From positions 1 through 7,000 of the forward strand of contig JACDBP010000271.1 in NCBI GenBank assembly GCA_013694835.1: a stretch of 7,000 nucleotides of DNA, in the 5' to 3' direction. This document shows, piece after piece, positions 1-6,681 of this stretch (positions within the stretch are counted from its first letter, which is position 1; each line of letters opens with the position of its first letter). A model generated the notes under the pieces. It was not told where the DNA came from. It saw nothing but the letters and a program-made list of their open reading frames with translations, and made no database searches. This DNA is from Chloroflexota bacterium (GTDB lineage Bacteria; Chloroflexota; Limnocylindria; Limnocylindrales; CSP1-4). A program made the position numbers and the translations under genes.

Positions 1-162
1 CTCGAGCGGTGTCACGCGAGCAGTCAGTGCCAGCGCCAGCTCGATCACGGCGGCTAGGGCGGTGATCCGGGCAGCGTCGCGGACGATGCGGCGGAACCAG
101 AGACGACGGCGGAAGGGGCGCAGACCCGAGTGGATGCCGAGCAGCTGGGGATCGAGGCTCAT
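1..162 (-). CDS. N-terminal part of an uncharacterised, probably membrane-anchored protein (cut by the left window edge)
   Basis: An open frame starts at ATG 162-160 and stays open to base 1, giving the first 54 residues (MSLDPQLLGIHSGL...). The ATG overlaps the permease stop codon in an ATGA arrangement, and a GGAG (174-171) lies 8 nt upstream, so translational coupling is well supported although the frame is short. Residues 16-28 are strongly basic (RPFRRRLWFRRIVR). They are followed by a hydrophobic stretch at about 33-50 (ITALAAVIELALALTA), consistent with a cytoplasmic N-terminus and a first membrane helix. I do not recognise the family, because the diagnostic part lies outside the window. 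As the fourth gene of the operon it probably belongs to the same ABC assembly, for instance as a further membrane subunit. That role is inferred from position only. Confidence 0.72.
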   Translation of the reverse strand, partial: MSLDPQLLGIHSGLRPFRRRLWFRRIVRDAARITALAAVIELALALTARVTPLE

Positions 163-1679
163 GCCGGTGACTCCGTGGTCGGCTGGTCGTTGGACTTCGC
201 TGAGACGCCGTCGATGGCGATCGGTTCCACTCGCTCGGCGGCTCCAACGCCGGCTCCGAAGGCGACCTGGCGACGTCGGAGCTGGATGCGAGGCAGCCGA
301 AGGCGGCGCGTCGGCGCGACGAGCTGCGCCGAGAGGATGGTCAACAGGATGCCGGCGACGAGGAACGCGAGCGTGCTGCTGGGCCAGAACGTGTCACGTG
401 GATACCCGAACGTGGCCACCTGCACCGGCTGTTCGGGCGCGACGTCGGCGGCGACCGGCGGCAGGGCGACGCCACCGTTGCCGGGGAAGGGCTGGCTGCC
501 GTCCTCGGCGACGACCGCGCCACCGCCGCCTTCGGTCGCGGGGGCCGGTGCATGGGTCGCGGGGGCCGGTGCCGGCAGGTCCACGCCCCGGTTCACACCG
601 GCTGGCAGCGGCACCGCTTTGCACTCGTCTGCCCCACAGATCTGGATGCCCTGCTCGAATCCGCAGCGGGCGTTCGGTGGGCATTCGCCGAAACCCTGGC
701 CGAAGGTAGGCCCGAAATAGGGCTTCCGCGTGACGGTGCTGAGGTACTGGCAGGTCGGGTCGTATCCCGTTGGCGCGGTGGTGCAGATGAGGTCTGCCGC
801 CGAAACGAACGCGTTGAACCAGAGCAGGGCCTCCGGAGCCTCACCGGCCTTCGCCGGTTGCAGCTGCTGGCCGTTCGCAGAGAGCGTGGCAGGGGCACGA
901 GAGCCGGCCAGCCAGAACGCGTGGACGCCGGCGCTGCCGAGGGTCAGCAACAGCACCAGCACGAACGTCAGGACCGTGGCGGTCTGGGTGCGTCGCACGA
1001 TCGCCGACACCATCAAGCCGAGGGCACCCATGCCGAAGGCGAGGGCGAACAGCACCACATACGCACGGACCAGATCCTCCGGTCCGACACCTCCGAACGG
1101 AAAGACGATGCTCACGAAGGGGATCGAGGCGAGGATCAGGAGGAAGACGTAGACCAGCGCCGAGAACAGCTTGCCGATGACCATGCCCAGCGTGCTGAGC
1201 GGGGTCGTCACGAGCAGTTCGAGCGTCTGCTTCTCGCGCTCGAGTGAGATGGCACCTGTCGTGAAGGCGGGGGCGAGCACCAGGACCAGCAACGTCTCGA
1301 GCAGGATCAGACCGCTGAACAGGGCGTGGCCGATGGTCGCCGAGAGCCCGACCTGCCCCGTGCCGCTGCCGCCCGGGAAGCCGCCGCCGACGAAACCTTC
1401 GCCGCGATCCATCGGGATGGGCTGCCCGAAGTTGATGGTGGCGGCGTTGAGCGCGTTCTGCTTGACGAGCTGATAGACACCGAACGAGAAGAGGCCGAGC
1501 AGGACCAGGTAGACCGTCAGCACGACGAACGCACGCCGGCCGCGCATCCGACCACGGAGCTCCTTGACCATCACCGCGCGGATGGCGGTGAGGATGCCGA
1601 CGCCGCGCCGGCGGACCCGGCTGCCACCGCCGCGGATGCCTCGACCGCCCCAGCGGAGCCCTCGTGCCACGACCGTCAT
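159..1679 (-). CDS. ABC-2 type transporter permease with a large cysteine-containing extracytoplasmic loop
   Basis: This 506-residue protein is the membrane subunit of an ABC-2 type transporter. Hydrophobic segments lie at about 50-72, 117-142, 163-195, 205-228, 233-257 and 435-455, giving six helices. The cytoplasmic loop after helix 2 carries ISLEREKQTLELLVTTPLS (144-162), the conserved E-x-E-x-x-T-L-E-L-L-x-x-x-P signature of ABC-2 permeases that faces the ATPase. Basic clusters (RGRMRGRR before helix 1, RR 229-230, RRLRLPRIQLRRR after helix 6) put both termini inside. Unusually, helices 5 and 6 are separated by about 177 outer residues with six cysteines (299, 310, 333, 339, 348, 353) and an Ala/Pro/Thr linker (about 369-382). 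About 50 residues of polar tail follow helix 6. GGAGGG (1692-1687) lies 7 nt before the ATG, and the gap to the ATPase stop is 3 nt. An internal ATG at residue 37 is a possible alternative start. The substrate cannot be told. Confidence 0.9.
   Translation of the reverse strand: MTVVARGLRWGGRGIRGGGSRVRRRGVGILTAIRAVMVKELRGRMRGRRAFVVLTVYLVLLGLFSFGVYQLVKQNALNAATINFGQPIPMDRGEGFVGGGFPGGSGTGQVGLSATIGHALFSGLILLETLLVLVLAPAFTTGAISLEREKQTLELLVTTPLSTLGMVIGKLFSALVYVFLLILASIPFVSIVFPFGGVGPEDLVRAYVVLFALAFGMGALGLMVSAIVRRTQTATVLTFVLVLLLTLGSAGVHAFWLAGSRAPATLSANGQQLQPAKAGEAPEALLWFNAFVSAADLICTTAPTGYDPTCQYLSTVTRKPYFGPTFGQGFGECPPNARCGFEQGIQICGADECKAVPLPAGVNRGVDLPAPAPATHAPAPATEGGGGAVVAEDGSQPFPGNGGVALPPVAADVAPEQPVQVATFGYPRDTFWPSSTLAFLVAGILLTILSAQLVAPTRRLRLPRIQLRRRQVAFGAGVGAAERVEPIAIDGVSAKSNDQPTTESPA
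534..572. repeat. Two-copy tandem repeat (21-base period) in the permease gene
   Basis: An exact 18-base unit occurs at 534-551 and again at 555-572, a period of 21 bases. On the minus strand it encodes two heptads of the form APAPAT+H/E in the outer loop of the permease. The period is a multiple of three, so copy-number change would keep the reading frame. It is a low-complexity linker rather than a mobile or regulatory repeat. Confidence 0.6.
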
Positions 1680-1682
1680 CGC

Positions 1683-2681
1683 TCAGCCCTCCACGGCGCT
1701 GTGCGCCATCGTCTCGACCGTATCGGTGACCGCCGGCCACGGATCGGGTGCGGTCACCTGCAGGAACAGTTCCTCGAGATCGCTCGCGGCGCGCCCGAAT
1801 GCCGCCACGCGGTGGCCCGCGGCGATGGTCCTTGCCAGTAACCCGGCGGCCGTCTCGTCGTCGCCGCGCATGCCCAGCTCGAGCAACCCGTCGGGAAGCC
1901 GTTCAACGCTCGCCACCTCCGGCTGTTGCCGATAGAACGCGGCGGCCGTCTCGGACGCGCCGTCATCGCCGACCACCCGGACCCGCATCACCGCACCCTG
2001 GCGAAGGCGCCGTTCGATGTCCGCGACGCGCCCGCTCGCGAGCACCTTGCCGCGGTCGATGATGGCGACGGCGGTGCACAGCTCCTCCAGCTCCGGGAGG
2101 ATGTGACTGCTGATGACGATGGTCTTGCCCAGCGCACGCAACTCGCGCAGTAGCTCGCGCAGCTCGACCCGGGCGCGCGGGTCCAGGCCGGATGCAGGCT
2201 CGTCGAGCAGCAGCACGAGCGGGTCGTGGACCAAAGCGTGAGCGAGGCACAGCCGCTGCTGCATGCCCCGGCTGAGCGCCTGGACCATCGCATCGCGCTT
2301 CTCCGAGAGGTCGACGAGGTCGAGCAGGTCGCCGATCATCTGGCGCCGGCGTGCGGCCGGCAGTCCGTAGCAGCGCGCGAAGAAGTCGAGGTACTCCCAG
2401 ACGCGCATGTCGTCGTAGACGCCGAAGCTGTCGGGCATGTAGCCGATCACCCGACGTACCGCGTCCGGGTCGCGCCGGATGCTGGCGCCGGCGATGGTGG
2501 CGTCGCCGGAGGAAGGCACCAGCAGCGTGGCGAGCATCTTGAGCGTCGTGGTCTTGCCGGCACCGTTGGGCCCGACCAACCCGAAGATCTCTCCGGCTTC
2601 GACGGTCAGGTCGATACCGCCGACCGCAACGGTGGAGCCGTAGCGCTTGACCAGCCCCTGGACCTCCAGCACCGCCGTCAA
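1683..2681 (-). CDS. ABC-2 type transporter ATP-binding protein (TTG start)
   Basis: This 332-residue protein is the ATPase that would power the adjacent permease from the cytoplasmic face. Motifs in order: Walker A GPNGAGKT (37-44), a Q-loop region reading GYMPDSFGVYDDM (80-92), signature LSRGMQQR (137-144), Walker B LVLLLDEP (155-162), D-loop SGLD (164-167) and switch His in SSHILPE (H193). The ATPase core ends near residue 225. The remaining ~105 residues form the accessory C-terminal domain common in drug- or antibiotic-export type ABC-2 ATPases. The usual Q-loop Gln position appears to hold Asp84, and the signature is LSRGM rather than LSGGQ; both variants occur in this ATPase group. I chose TTG 2681 because it overlaps the upstream stop (TTGA), has GAGGGAG 7 nt upstream, and opens directly into the family N-terminus LEVQGLVKRYGS. 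A GTG at 2672 is the alternative. A 52-residue upstream extension to an ATG at 2837 has no family resemblance and lies inside the previous gene. Confidence 0.93.
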   Translation of the reverse strand: MTAVLEVQGLVKRYGSTVAVGGIDLTVEAGEIFGLVGPNGAGKTTTLKMLATLLVPSSGDATIAGASIRRDPDAVRRVIGYMPDSFGVYDDMRVWEYLDFFARCYGLPAARRRQMIGDLLDLVDLSEKRDAMVQALSRGMQQRLCLAHALVHDPLVLLLDEPASGLDPRARVELRELLRELRALGKTIVISSHILPELEELCTAVAIIDRGKVLASGRVADIERRLRQGAVMRVRVVGDDGASETAAAFYRQQPEVASVERLPDGLLELGMRGDDETAAGLLARTIAAGHRVAAFGRAASDLEELFLQVTAPDPWPAVTDTVETMAHSAVEG

Positions 2682-5164
2682 GGGACCGCTCCCTCGATCC
2701 GAACGAACAGCTGGAAATATGACTGCTGGGCCCGGTTCACGAACCGCACGAGGAGGCTGCCTGAAGCATCCACATATCGTTCGGGGCGGTTGATCGTCAC
2801 CCCGCTCCCGAAGGGAACATGCGCGAACTCGAGCCATCTGCCGTCGACGCGATCGTAGAGCTGGAACGCGGGAGCGCCCTCCGCCACGGGGTCGGCCGTG
2901 CCCGTGCCGGTCGGGTCGTCCTGGGAGGGTTGCTCGACAGCGGGCAGGGGATCGACCGCTAATGGAGCGCCACCCGCCGGGAATGGCTCGCCCTGCGACA
3001 TGTGCAGCCGCAGGGTGTCCGGCACCATCCTGCCCTCGAACCCGGCCGGCCGGTACTCGATGGTCATCGTGCCACGTGACAGCTCGAACGAGAAGCCCTG
3101 GTCGAACGCCTGCCCAGCGTCCGAGGCGATGGTCGTGCGGCGCATCAGGTCCGATCCGAAGACCGCGCGGCCGGTCGTCTTGGCCTTCAGGGGGGTGAGG
3201 AACATCGTCTCCCCGACCCGCGTCACCTTGCTGTCACCGACATCCACGTCGAGCGCCGGATGGGCGTCCCAGGCGATCAGCATCGGCACATCGCCGAGCC
3301 CGCCGGTCCCGCCGGACTTCATGGCGTACTGGGTCAGCTGGTCGATCACCGATCGGCGCGTGAACAGGACGCGGGCCATGTTCGGATCTGCGGTGAACGA
3401 CGAACCGAAGAGACGCTCGGAGAGAGGCATCTCGAAGGCGGTCGCGTCGCTGACCGAGACGTCGATCGTCTGGCTCGATCCAGGCGGCATGGTTCCCAGG
3501 ATGGCGACGCCGCTGCCGAAGACGACCGCCGTCGCCTGGAGCTCCATCTCGGATCGGTTCGTGACCGTGCCCTTGAGCCGGCCACCGTCGAGGTGGAGAT
3601 CGCTCTCCATCCGCGGCGTCGTGACGGCAGTCTCGGCACGGAAGCCGCGCAGCTGGCCGAAGCCGACCTGATAGTCGCGCAGTCGTGACGGGTCGCCGAA
3701 GAGCACGTCGAGCGGCTGTTCGACGGCGCCGGGCAGGAGTTGGGAGATCGGGTTGGATAGCAGCGCGCCGCCCCCGACCTTCACGTCGTACTTGGCGCGT
3801 GCCGGCGAGAAGATGCCGATGTAGACCTGGCCGAGACCTCGTTCCGTGCCCTGTGCGGCCCGCACGATGGCCACCTCGTTGATGACCACATCGCTGCCCT
3901 TGAGCCCGGCACCCAGGGTGTACGCCGCCGCCGCGAACAGCGCGACAAGGACCGGCATCGTGATCCAGGCCCATTCGCGCCTGTCGAGCCTGCGCAGGAC
4001 CAGGTAGTTCACCGGCCCCACCAGCGCGATGTATCCCAGCAGCAGCAGGAACAGCTGGTCGATCGGGGGCAGCTCCACCGCCGGCAGCTGCTGCAGCGCG
4101 TTCACGATCTGGCTGTCGTCCGGAAGCAGCAACGGATTGACGCCACCGGTGCCGCTCGGTGGGAGGGCGCGGCGCCAGAAGGTCGTGGCGGCGGCCGTGC
4201 CCTTGAGCCAGCTGGTGCCCGGGTCGAAGCCGATGAGCGTCACGCTGCCCGACCCGATCGGCGCCTGGGCGGCGACCACGCCGTCGCCGCTGCGCGCAAG
4301 GACCGTGCCCCGGAGCAGCGTGCCTTCCAGCGCGGGGAGCTTGGCGGCTCCGGCCGGGAGCGTGCCGAGCATGTCGGTCAGCTGGGATGCCTCCACGTCC
4401 ACCGTGCCTCGTGGTCGGTAGGGGAGGAGTGCCTCGGGGAAGGCGGCGAGAGTCGCGATGCCCGTGGTGCCGCCGGCGATGACGAGCTGCCCGCCCGCAG
4501 CCACCCACGTCTCCAGCGACGCGAGCTGGTCGGCATCGAGCTGGGCCGAATCGATGTCCTGCCAGATGAGCCGGTCGATGGCGCTCCATGCCTCGACCCG
4601 CCGCGGCAGAGCGTTCGGTGCCAGCGTGACCAGGGCTGGGTTCGTCGGGTTCATCGGGTTGAGATTCCTGACCGCGCCGGCGACATCGGGCAGCCACGCC
4701 TCCGGCCGCTCGGCGACGATCACGACGATCGGCTGCGACGGGTCGTGACCGGTGACCTGCATGGCGCTGGTCAGGCGCGTCTGGCCATCGACGATCAGCG
4801 CGACCTCGAGCTTGCCGCCGAGGATCGGAGAGTGGGCGTAGAGCGTGTAGTCCTTGCGCGCGCCGGTGGGCATGTCCACGGCGACGCCATAGCTCGAACG
4901 CCCGGCGGCCCTGCCGGCCAGCCGGACCTCACCCGCGATCGGCGGCCCGTCGTTGGCGAGGCTGACCCGGATGCCCGTCCAGGCGCCCGGGCGGACGTGG
5001 CCGCCGAGCATCGCCTCGGCGGTCATGGTCAGTTCGGCCCCGAAGGCAGGAGTCGCGCCGATCGGCATCAGGCAGATGGCAACGGTGAAGGCTGCGAGCA
5101 GGCCAGCGAGGCGACGTCGGTACACGGCTGCGTCCCGGAGTGGCCGGCTCGGTTGCTGTTCCAT
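2678..5164 (-). CDS. Large membrane-anchored extracytoplasmic protein, probable partner of the ABC transporter
   Basis: The 828 residues begin with a signal-like segment: RRR at 16-18, a hydrophobic core at about 19-36 and a possible AFGA/E cleavage near 43. An Ig-like or beta-rich region (about 44-140) has wording such as PGAWTGIRVSLANDGPP. Next comes an alpha/beta region (about 144-315), with strands IVVIVAERPEAW and GQLVIAGG, and GSGSVTLIGFDPG at 304-316. This resembles the class I glutamine-amidotransferase-like fold seen in GldG-type auxiliary proteins, without a visible catalytic Cys. Two helices (about 369-391 and 400-419) flank the basic turn RRLDRREW, so both large parts should lie outside the membrane. 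The C-terminal half looks beta-rich, with a Pro/Asp/Thr linker (about 735-765) before a last small domain. The only cysteine I see is C31, in the signal segment and without a lipobox. It is the first gene of the operon. GAGG lies 4 nt before the ATG. A sensor, substrate-delivery or envelope-assembly role is inference; no specific family is claimed. Confidence 0.85.
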   Translation of the reverse strand: MEQQPSRPLRDAAVYRRRLAGLLAAFTVAICLMPIGATPAFGAELTMTAEAMLGGHVRPGAWTGIRVSLANDGPPIAGEVRLAGRAAGRSSYGVAVDMPTGARKDYTLYAHSPILGGKLEVALIVDGQTRLTSAMQVTGHDPSQPIVVIVAERPEAWLPDVAGAVRNLNPMNPTNPALVTLAPNALPRRVEAWSAIDRLIWQDIDSAQLDADQLASLETWVAAGGQLVIAGGTTGIATLAAFPEALLPYRPRGTVDVEASQLTDMLGTLPAGAAKLPALEGTLLRGTVLARSGDGVVAAQAPIGSGSVTLIGFDPGTSWLKGTAAATTFWRRALPPSGTGGVNPLLLPDDSQIVNALQQLPAVELPPIDQLFLLLLGYIALVGPVNYLVLRRLDRREWAWITMPVLVALFAAAAYTLGAGLKGSDVVINEVAIVRAAQGTERGLGQVYIGIFSPARAKYDVKVGGGALLSNPISQLLPGAVEQPLDVLFGDPSRLRDYQVGFGQLRGFRAETAVTTPRMESDLHLDGGRLKGTVTNRSEMELQATAVVFGSGVAILGTMPPGSSQTIDVSVSDATAFEMPLSERLFGSSFTADPNMARVLFTRRSVIDQLTQYAMKSGGTGGLGDVPMLIAWDAHPALDVDVGDSKVTRVGETMFLTPLKAKTTGRAVFGSDLMRRTTIASDAGQAFDQGFSFELSRGTMTIEYRPAGFEGRMVPDTLRLHMSQGEPFPAGGAPLAVDPLPAVEQPSQDDPTGTGTADPVAEGAPAFQLYDRVDGRWLEFAHVPFGSGVTINRPERYVDASGSLLVRFVNRAQQSYFQLFVRIEGAVP
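2689..2695 (-). promoter_or_regulatory. Ribosome binding site deciding the TTG start of the ABC ATPase
   Basis: On the minus strand GAGGGAG is followed by 7 nt and then TTG (2681). The distance to the alternative GTG (2672) would be 16 nt, too long for a normal site. The spacing equals that of GGAGGG before the permease gene, which supports TTG as the start. Confidence 0.6.
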
Positions 5165-5172
5165 CGAACCTC

Positions 5173-5178
5173 AGCTTA
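5173..5178 (-). promoter_or_regulatory. Candidate -10 hexamer for the ABC operon
   Basis: The minus strand reads TAAGCT, matching TANNNT, followed by exactly 8 nt (GAGGTTCG) and the ATG at 5164. Transcription would then begin at or next to the start codon, giving a leaderless or nearly leaderless message. The GAGG within those 8 nt is a competing explanation as a ribosome binding site. No clear -35 is present. Confidence 0.3.
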
Positions 5179-5188
5179 ACGACGGCGA

Positions 5189-5200
5189 TGGGGGACCCCA
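5189..5200. repeat. Short inverted repeat in the divergent intergenic region
   Basis: TGGGG-GA-CCCCA is a perfect 5-bp inverted repeat around a 2-bp centre. It lies 11-22 nt upstream of the candidate -10 of the ABC operon, so it could be a small operator. In G/C-rich DNA such a palindrome easily arises by chance. Confidence 0.25.
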
Positions 5201-5314
5201 GGTCGGGCCCACGGCGACATGACGCGCTGGTGGGGCGCGTGCATCGGCGTTGACGCAGGGGGTCGCCGGAAAGTTGCACGAGATCCGAGGCGGGTTCCGA
5301 GATGGTCGCTTGGG

Positions 5315-5320
5315 TACCAT
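5315..5320 (+). promoter_or_regulatory. Candidate -10 hexamer for the DUF1015 gene
   Basis: TACCAT matches TANNNT and is followed by exactly 8 nt (TGGCGGCC) and GTG 5329, with no Shine-Dalgarno sequence in between. This is what a leaderless GTG-initiated transcript would look like. If so, the ATG at 5302 lies upstream of the transcription start and cannot be used. No good -35 is seen 16-18 nt upstream. Confidence 0.3.
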
Positions 5321-5328
5321 TGGCGGCC

Positions 5329-6678
5329 GTGCCCACCCTGCGTCCCTTTCGCGCTCTTCGGTACCAGCCGTCCGTCGCCCCGGACCTCGGCGGATTGTTG
5401 TGCCCGCCGTACGACGTCATCTCGCCTGTGGAGCATGAGGCGCTGCTGGCAGCCGATCCGCACAACGCCGTGCGGCTGGAGCTGCCGAAGCCGCCGCCGG
5501 GTGGCGCACCGGCCGAGCGTTACCGTGAAGCTGCGCGCACCTTCCTCCAGTGGCGAACGGGTGGCGTCCTGCGCAAGGACCGCATGCCGTCCATCTATCT
5601 CTATGAGCAGCGCTATCGGGTGCCCGGCTCGGCCGCCGAGCGCCGCCAGCGCGGTCTGTTCACAAGGCTGAGGCTCGAGCCCTTTGGACCGGATGCCGGC
5701 GTGCGGCCCCACGAACGGACGATGAGCGGGCCGAAGGCCGATCGCTACGAGCTGCTCAAGGCGACCGGCGCCAATTTCAGCGCCGTGGCGATGCTCTATC
5801 GCGGTGGGCACGGCGTCACCGGGCCGCTGTTCGACCGTCTCACCTCCGGCGCGCCCGATGCGCACGGTGTCGATGGCTCAGGGGTCGATCACCGACTATG
5901 GGTCGTTCGGGCGGTCGATCCGGCGGAGCCAGTCGAGACGGCCGATGCCGCAGCACTCCTGGCGACCGCTGGCCGCGGTCCGCTGACCATCGCCGACGGC
6001 CATCATCGATACGAGACAGCGCTGCGCTACCGGGAGGAGCGCGGCGTCAACCGGGCGTGCGAGAGCGATCCTGGATATGACTATCTGCTGACGCTCCTGT
6101 ACGACGTCGACGACGAACCGCTGACCGTGCTGCCGACCCATCGGTTGGTGCACGGTGGGGCTGTGGGGGAGAGGTTGCTCGAGCTGGCGGCGACGCGCTT
6201 CGAGGTCACGCGCCTGGCGTCTCGCGAGGCGCTGCGGAACGCGTTCCAGCTCGCGCCCCCTTCGGCGGGCGCAGGAGCGATCGCCGGCTCCGGGCGTTTC
6301 GGCCTCTGGAGCGGCGGCATGGGAGCCATCCTTGCGGTCCGCCCGGATGATGCCGCTCCCCCCGGTGACGCGCTAACCGTGGGGGCCGGCCTCGCGTCGC
6401 GACTCGATGTCAGCCGGCTCGGGGAGGCACTGGCGGAGCTGTTCGACATCGATCAGGGGGCGGTCACCGGTGGCGGAAGGCTGAGCTACGTCCACGATGC
6501 CGGCGAGGCGCTGGCGATGGTCGACCGCGGTGAGGCGAGCACCGCCCTGCTGCTCGACCCGACGCCCGTGGAAGCCGTCCTGGCCGTCGCGGCTGAGGGC
6601 GGGGTGATGCCCCAGAAGTCGACCTTCTTCTACCCCAAGGCAGCCTGCGGGCTCGTCTTCAACCCCCTCGAGTGGTAA
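5329..6678 (+). CDS. DUF1015 family protein
   Basis: This is a 449-residue member of the DUF1015 family (Pfam PF06245), apparently cytoplasmic, with no signal peptide or membrane helix seen. Family hallmarks appear in order: RPFRALRY near the N-terminus (5-12), PPYDV (26-30), IYLYEQRY (89-96), HERTMSGPKADRYELLKATG (128-147), ADGHHRYETALRYREER (222-238) and MPQKSTFFYPK (427-437) just before the C-terminus. The length is normal and the gene looks intact. The biochemical function of the family is not established to my knowledge. The invariant DGHHRYE and GPKADR blocks suggest an active or ligand-binding site, which is inference. I chose GTG 5329 because family proteins begin only a few residues before the RPFRAL block. 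ATG 5302, with GAGG 11 nt upstream, would add nine residues and is a real alternative. The stop lies 3 nt before the hydrolase start, so the two are probably co-transcribed. Confidence 0.92.
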   Translation: MPTLRPFRALRYQPSVAPDLGGLLCPPYDVISPVEHEALLAADPHNAVRLELPKPPPGGAPAERYREAARTFLQWRTGGVLRKDRMPSIYLYEQRYRVPGSAAERRQRGLFTRLRLEPFGPDAGVRPHERTMSGPKADRYELLKATGANFSAVAMLYRGGHGVTGPLFDRLTSGAPDAHGVDGSGVDHRLWVVRAVDPAEPVETADAAALLATAGRGPLTIADGHHRYETALRYREERGVNRACESDPGYDYLLTLLYDVDDEPLTVLPTHRLVHGGAVGERLLELAATRFEVTRLASREALRNAFQLAPPSAGAGAIAGSGRFGLWSGGMGAILAVRPDDAAPPGDALTVGAGLASRLDVSRLGEALAELFDIDQGAVTGGGRLSYVHDAGEALAMVDRGEASTALLLDPTPVEAVLAVAAEGGVMPQKSTFFYPKAACGLVFNPLEW

Positions 6679-6681
6679 GCG

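Larger units (their letters stand above)
5165..5328. promoter_or_regulatory. Divergent intergenic region between the ABC operon and the DUF1015 gene
   Basis: This 164-base stretch separates the two divergent gene groups and should carry both promoters. I see no convincing -35 box for either direction. A TTGACG at 5250-5255 has no recognisable -10 at 17-18 nt. The segment holds a short palindrome (5189-5200) and two TANNNT hexamers close to the respective start codons, listed separately. No convincing small gene or terminator is visible here. Confidence 0.55.

Noticed and set aside
552..1247. A 231-codon plus-strand open frame antisense to the permease
   Set aside because: The product is a low-complexity Arg/Glu/Gln-rich chain typical of the antisense of a hydrophobic protein in G/C-rich DNA.
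841..1740. A 299-codon minus-strand open frame overlapping the permease
   Set aside because: It is out of frame with the permease, Arg-rich and lacks membrane helices or motifs. The permease frame has the ABC-2 signature and six helices.
2226..2858. A 210-codon plus-strand open frame antisense to the ATPase
   Set aside because: It runs directly opposite the Walker and signature motifs of the ATPase and has no recognisable domain.
3234..4697. A 487-codon minus-strand open frame overlapping the 828-residue gene
   Set aside because: It lies wholly inside the 828-codon gene in another frame, and its product is Arg/Gly/Ala/His-rich with no domain. The main frame has a signal segment, helices and fold-like strands. 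It is a high-GC shadow frame.
5069..5080. Possible lipoprotein signal around C31 of the 828-residue protein
   Set aside because: The residues before the Cys read VAIC. Position -1 is Ile instead of Gly/Ala/Ser, so the lipobox rule is not met; a normal signal peptide or membrane anchor fits better.
5250..5279. TTGACG (5250-5255) as a -35 box for a plus-strand promoter
   Set aside because: At 17-18 nt downstream the sequence is GTTGCA/TTGCAC, which does not resemble a -10 hexamer.
5176..5865. A 229-codon minus-strand open frame across the intergenic region and the DUF1015 gene
   Set aside because: It is antisense to conserved DUF1015 motifs and has the composition of a mirror frame. It would also fill the only divergent promoter region.
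1..6673. CTCGAG at the first six bases and again near 6668 as possible cloning or assembly boundaries
   Set aside because: Both sit inside continuous coding frames with no change in composition or broken gene, so chance occurrence of a G/C-rich hexamer is the simpler reading.
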